Shown here in pieces: positions 55,877 through 55,895 of a stretch of 55,895 bases of DNA. The translations under genes and the position numbers were made by a program. How positions within the stretch are numbered: position 1 is the stretch's first letter; each line of letters starts with the position of its first letter. Origin of the DNA: Caulobacteraceae bacterium (lineage in GTDB: Bacteria > Pseudomonadota > Alphaproteobacteria > Caulobacterales > Caulobacteraceae); contig CANJMO010000008.1 of NCBI GenBank assembly GCA_947475845.1, positions 1 through 55,895 on the forward strand, given 5' to 3'. Under the pieces are notes generated by a model. It did not search any database and was not told the origin of the DNA. It worked only from the letters and a program-made list of their open reading frames with translations.

Positions 55877-55895
55877 ACGTTCCTCTGATGAAGGA

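Overview
The window is high-GC alphaproteobacterial chromosome. It looks like the order Caulobacterales (Caulobacter/Phenylobacterium type). Reasons are the collinear block rpoZ-spoT ... pyrE-pdxJ-acpS-lepB-rnc-era-recO, the alphaproteobacterial 5-aminolevulinate synthase (hemA) beside a MucR-type regulator and glyA, a fused cysNC, general-stress (EcfG-type) promoter motifs of the form GGAAC-N16-CGTT, and GANTC sites upstream of a topoisomerase gene. I saw no insertion sequence, prophage, CRISPR array, tRNA or rRNA. Genes are packed tightly: many neighbours overlap by ATGA/GTGA, several convergent pairs share a CTAG stop, and no gap between genes exceeds about 300 bases once starts are corrected.

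Layout. 1-3.8 kb: partial DUF6152 protein, exported methyltransferase-like protein, DHA2-type MFS exporter, CsbD stress protein under a near-perfect EcfG promoter, and a broken receiver/PRC-barrel junction. 3.85-6.7 kb: cysD-cysNC (sulfate activation). 6.8-11.2 kb: an OmpR/EnvZ-type two-component pair divergent from a MASE1 hybrid histidine kinase. 11.3-24.6 kb: amino-acid permease, HrpB helicase, OPT transporter, DsbA/FrnE oxidoreductase, two RNA methyltransferases, threonine/serine dehydratase, soluble lytic transglycosylase, dapA and smpB. 24.8-28.3 kb: two tandem S8 serine proteases; the second looks like a surface lipoprotein with a beta-rich C-terminus. 28.3-38.7 kb: the housekeeping core (uracil-DNA glycosylase, folK, rpoZ, spoT, an exported FMN hydroxy-acid oxidase, then pyrE to recO). 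38.7-43.2 kb: a c-type cytochrome plus PQQ dehydrogenase pair and a MASE4 hybrid kinase gene broken by two in-frame amber codons. 43.3-55.9 kb: parC, a GlcG/HbpS protein, two tandem YkgJ-type cysteine-cluster proteins behind the bpt aminoacyl-transferase, motB, a beta-hydroxyacid dehydrogenase, a CMD-family protein, hemB, a membrane protein, hemA, a MucR-type regulator and glyA.

The most rewarding places for a second look: (i) the roughly 280-base region before hemA, where a perfect 12-bp inverted repeat encloses two further hairpins and an FNR/FixK-like half-dyad; (ii) spoT, whose only sensible start is a CTG codon overlapping the rpoZ stop; (iii) a Tat-exported FMN hydroxy-acid oxidase carrying a CXXCH haem-c motif; (iv) the double-amber MASE4 kinase; (v) two GGAAC-N16-CGTT promoters, before csbD and mucR; (vi) the tandem S8 proteases with complementary Gly/Pro repeat tracts. 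I found no wholly new multi-gene system; the window is mostly conserved core genome with unusual regulation and local gene decay.
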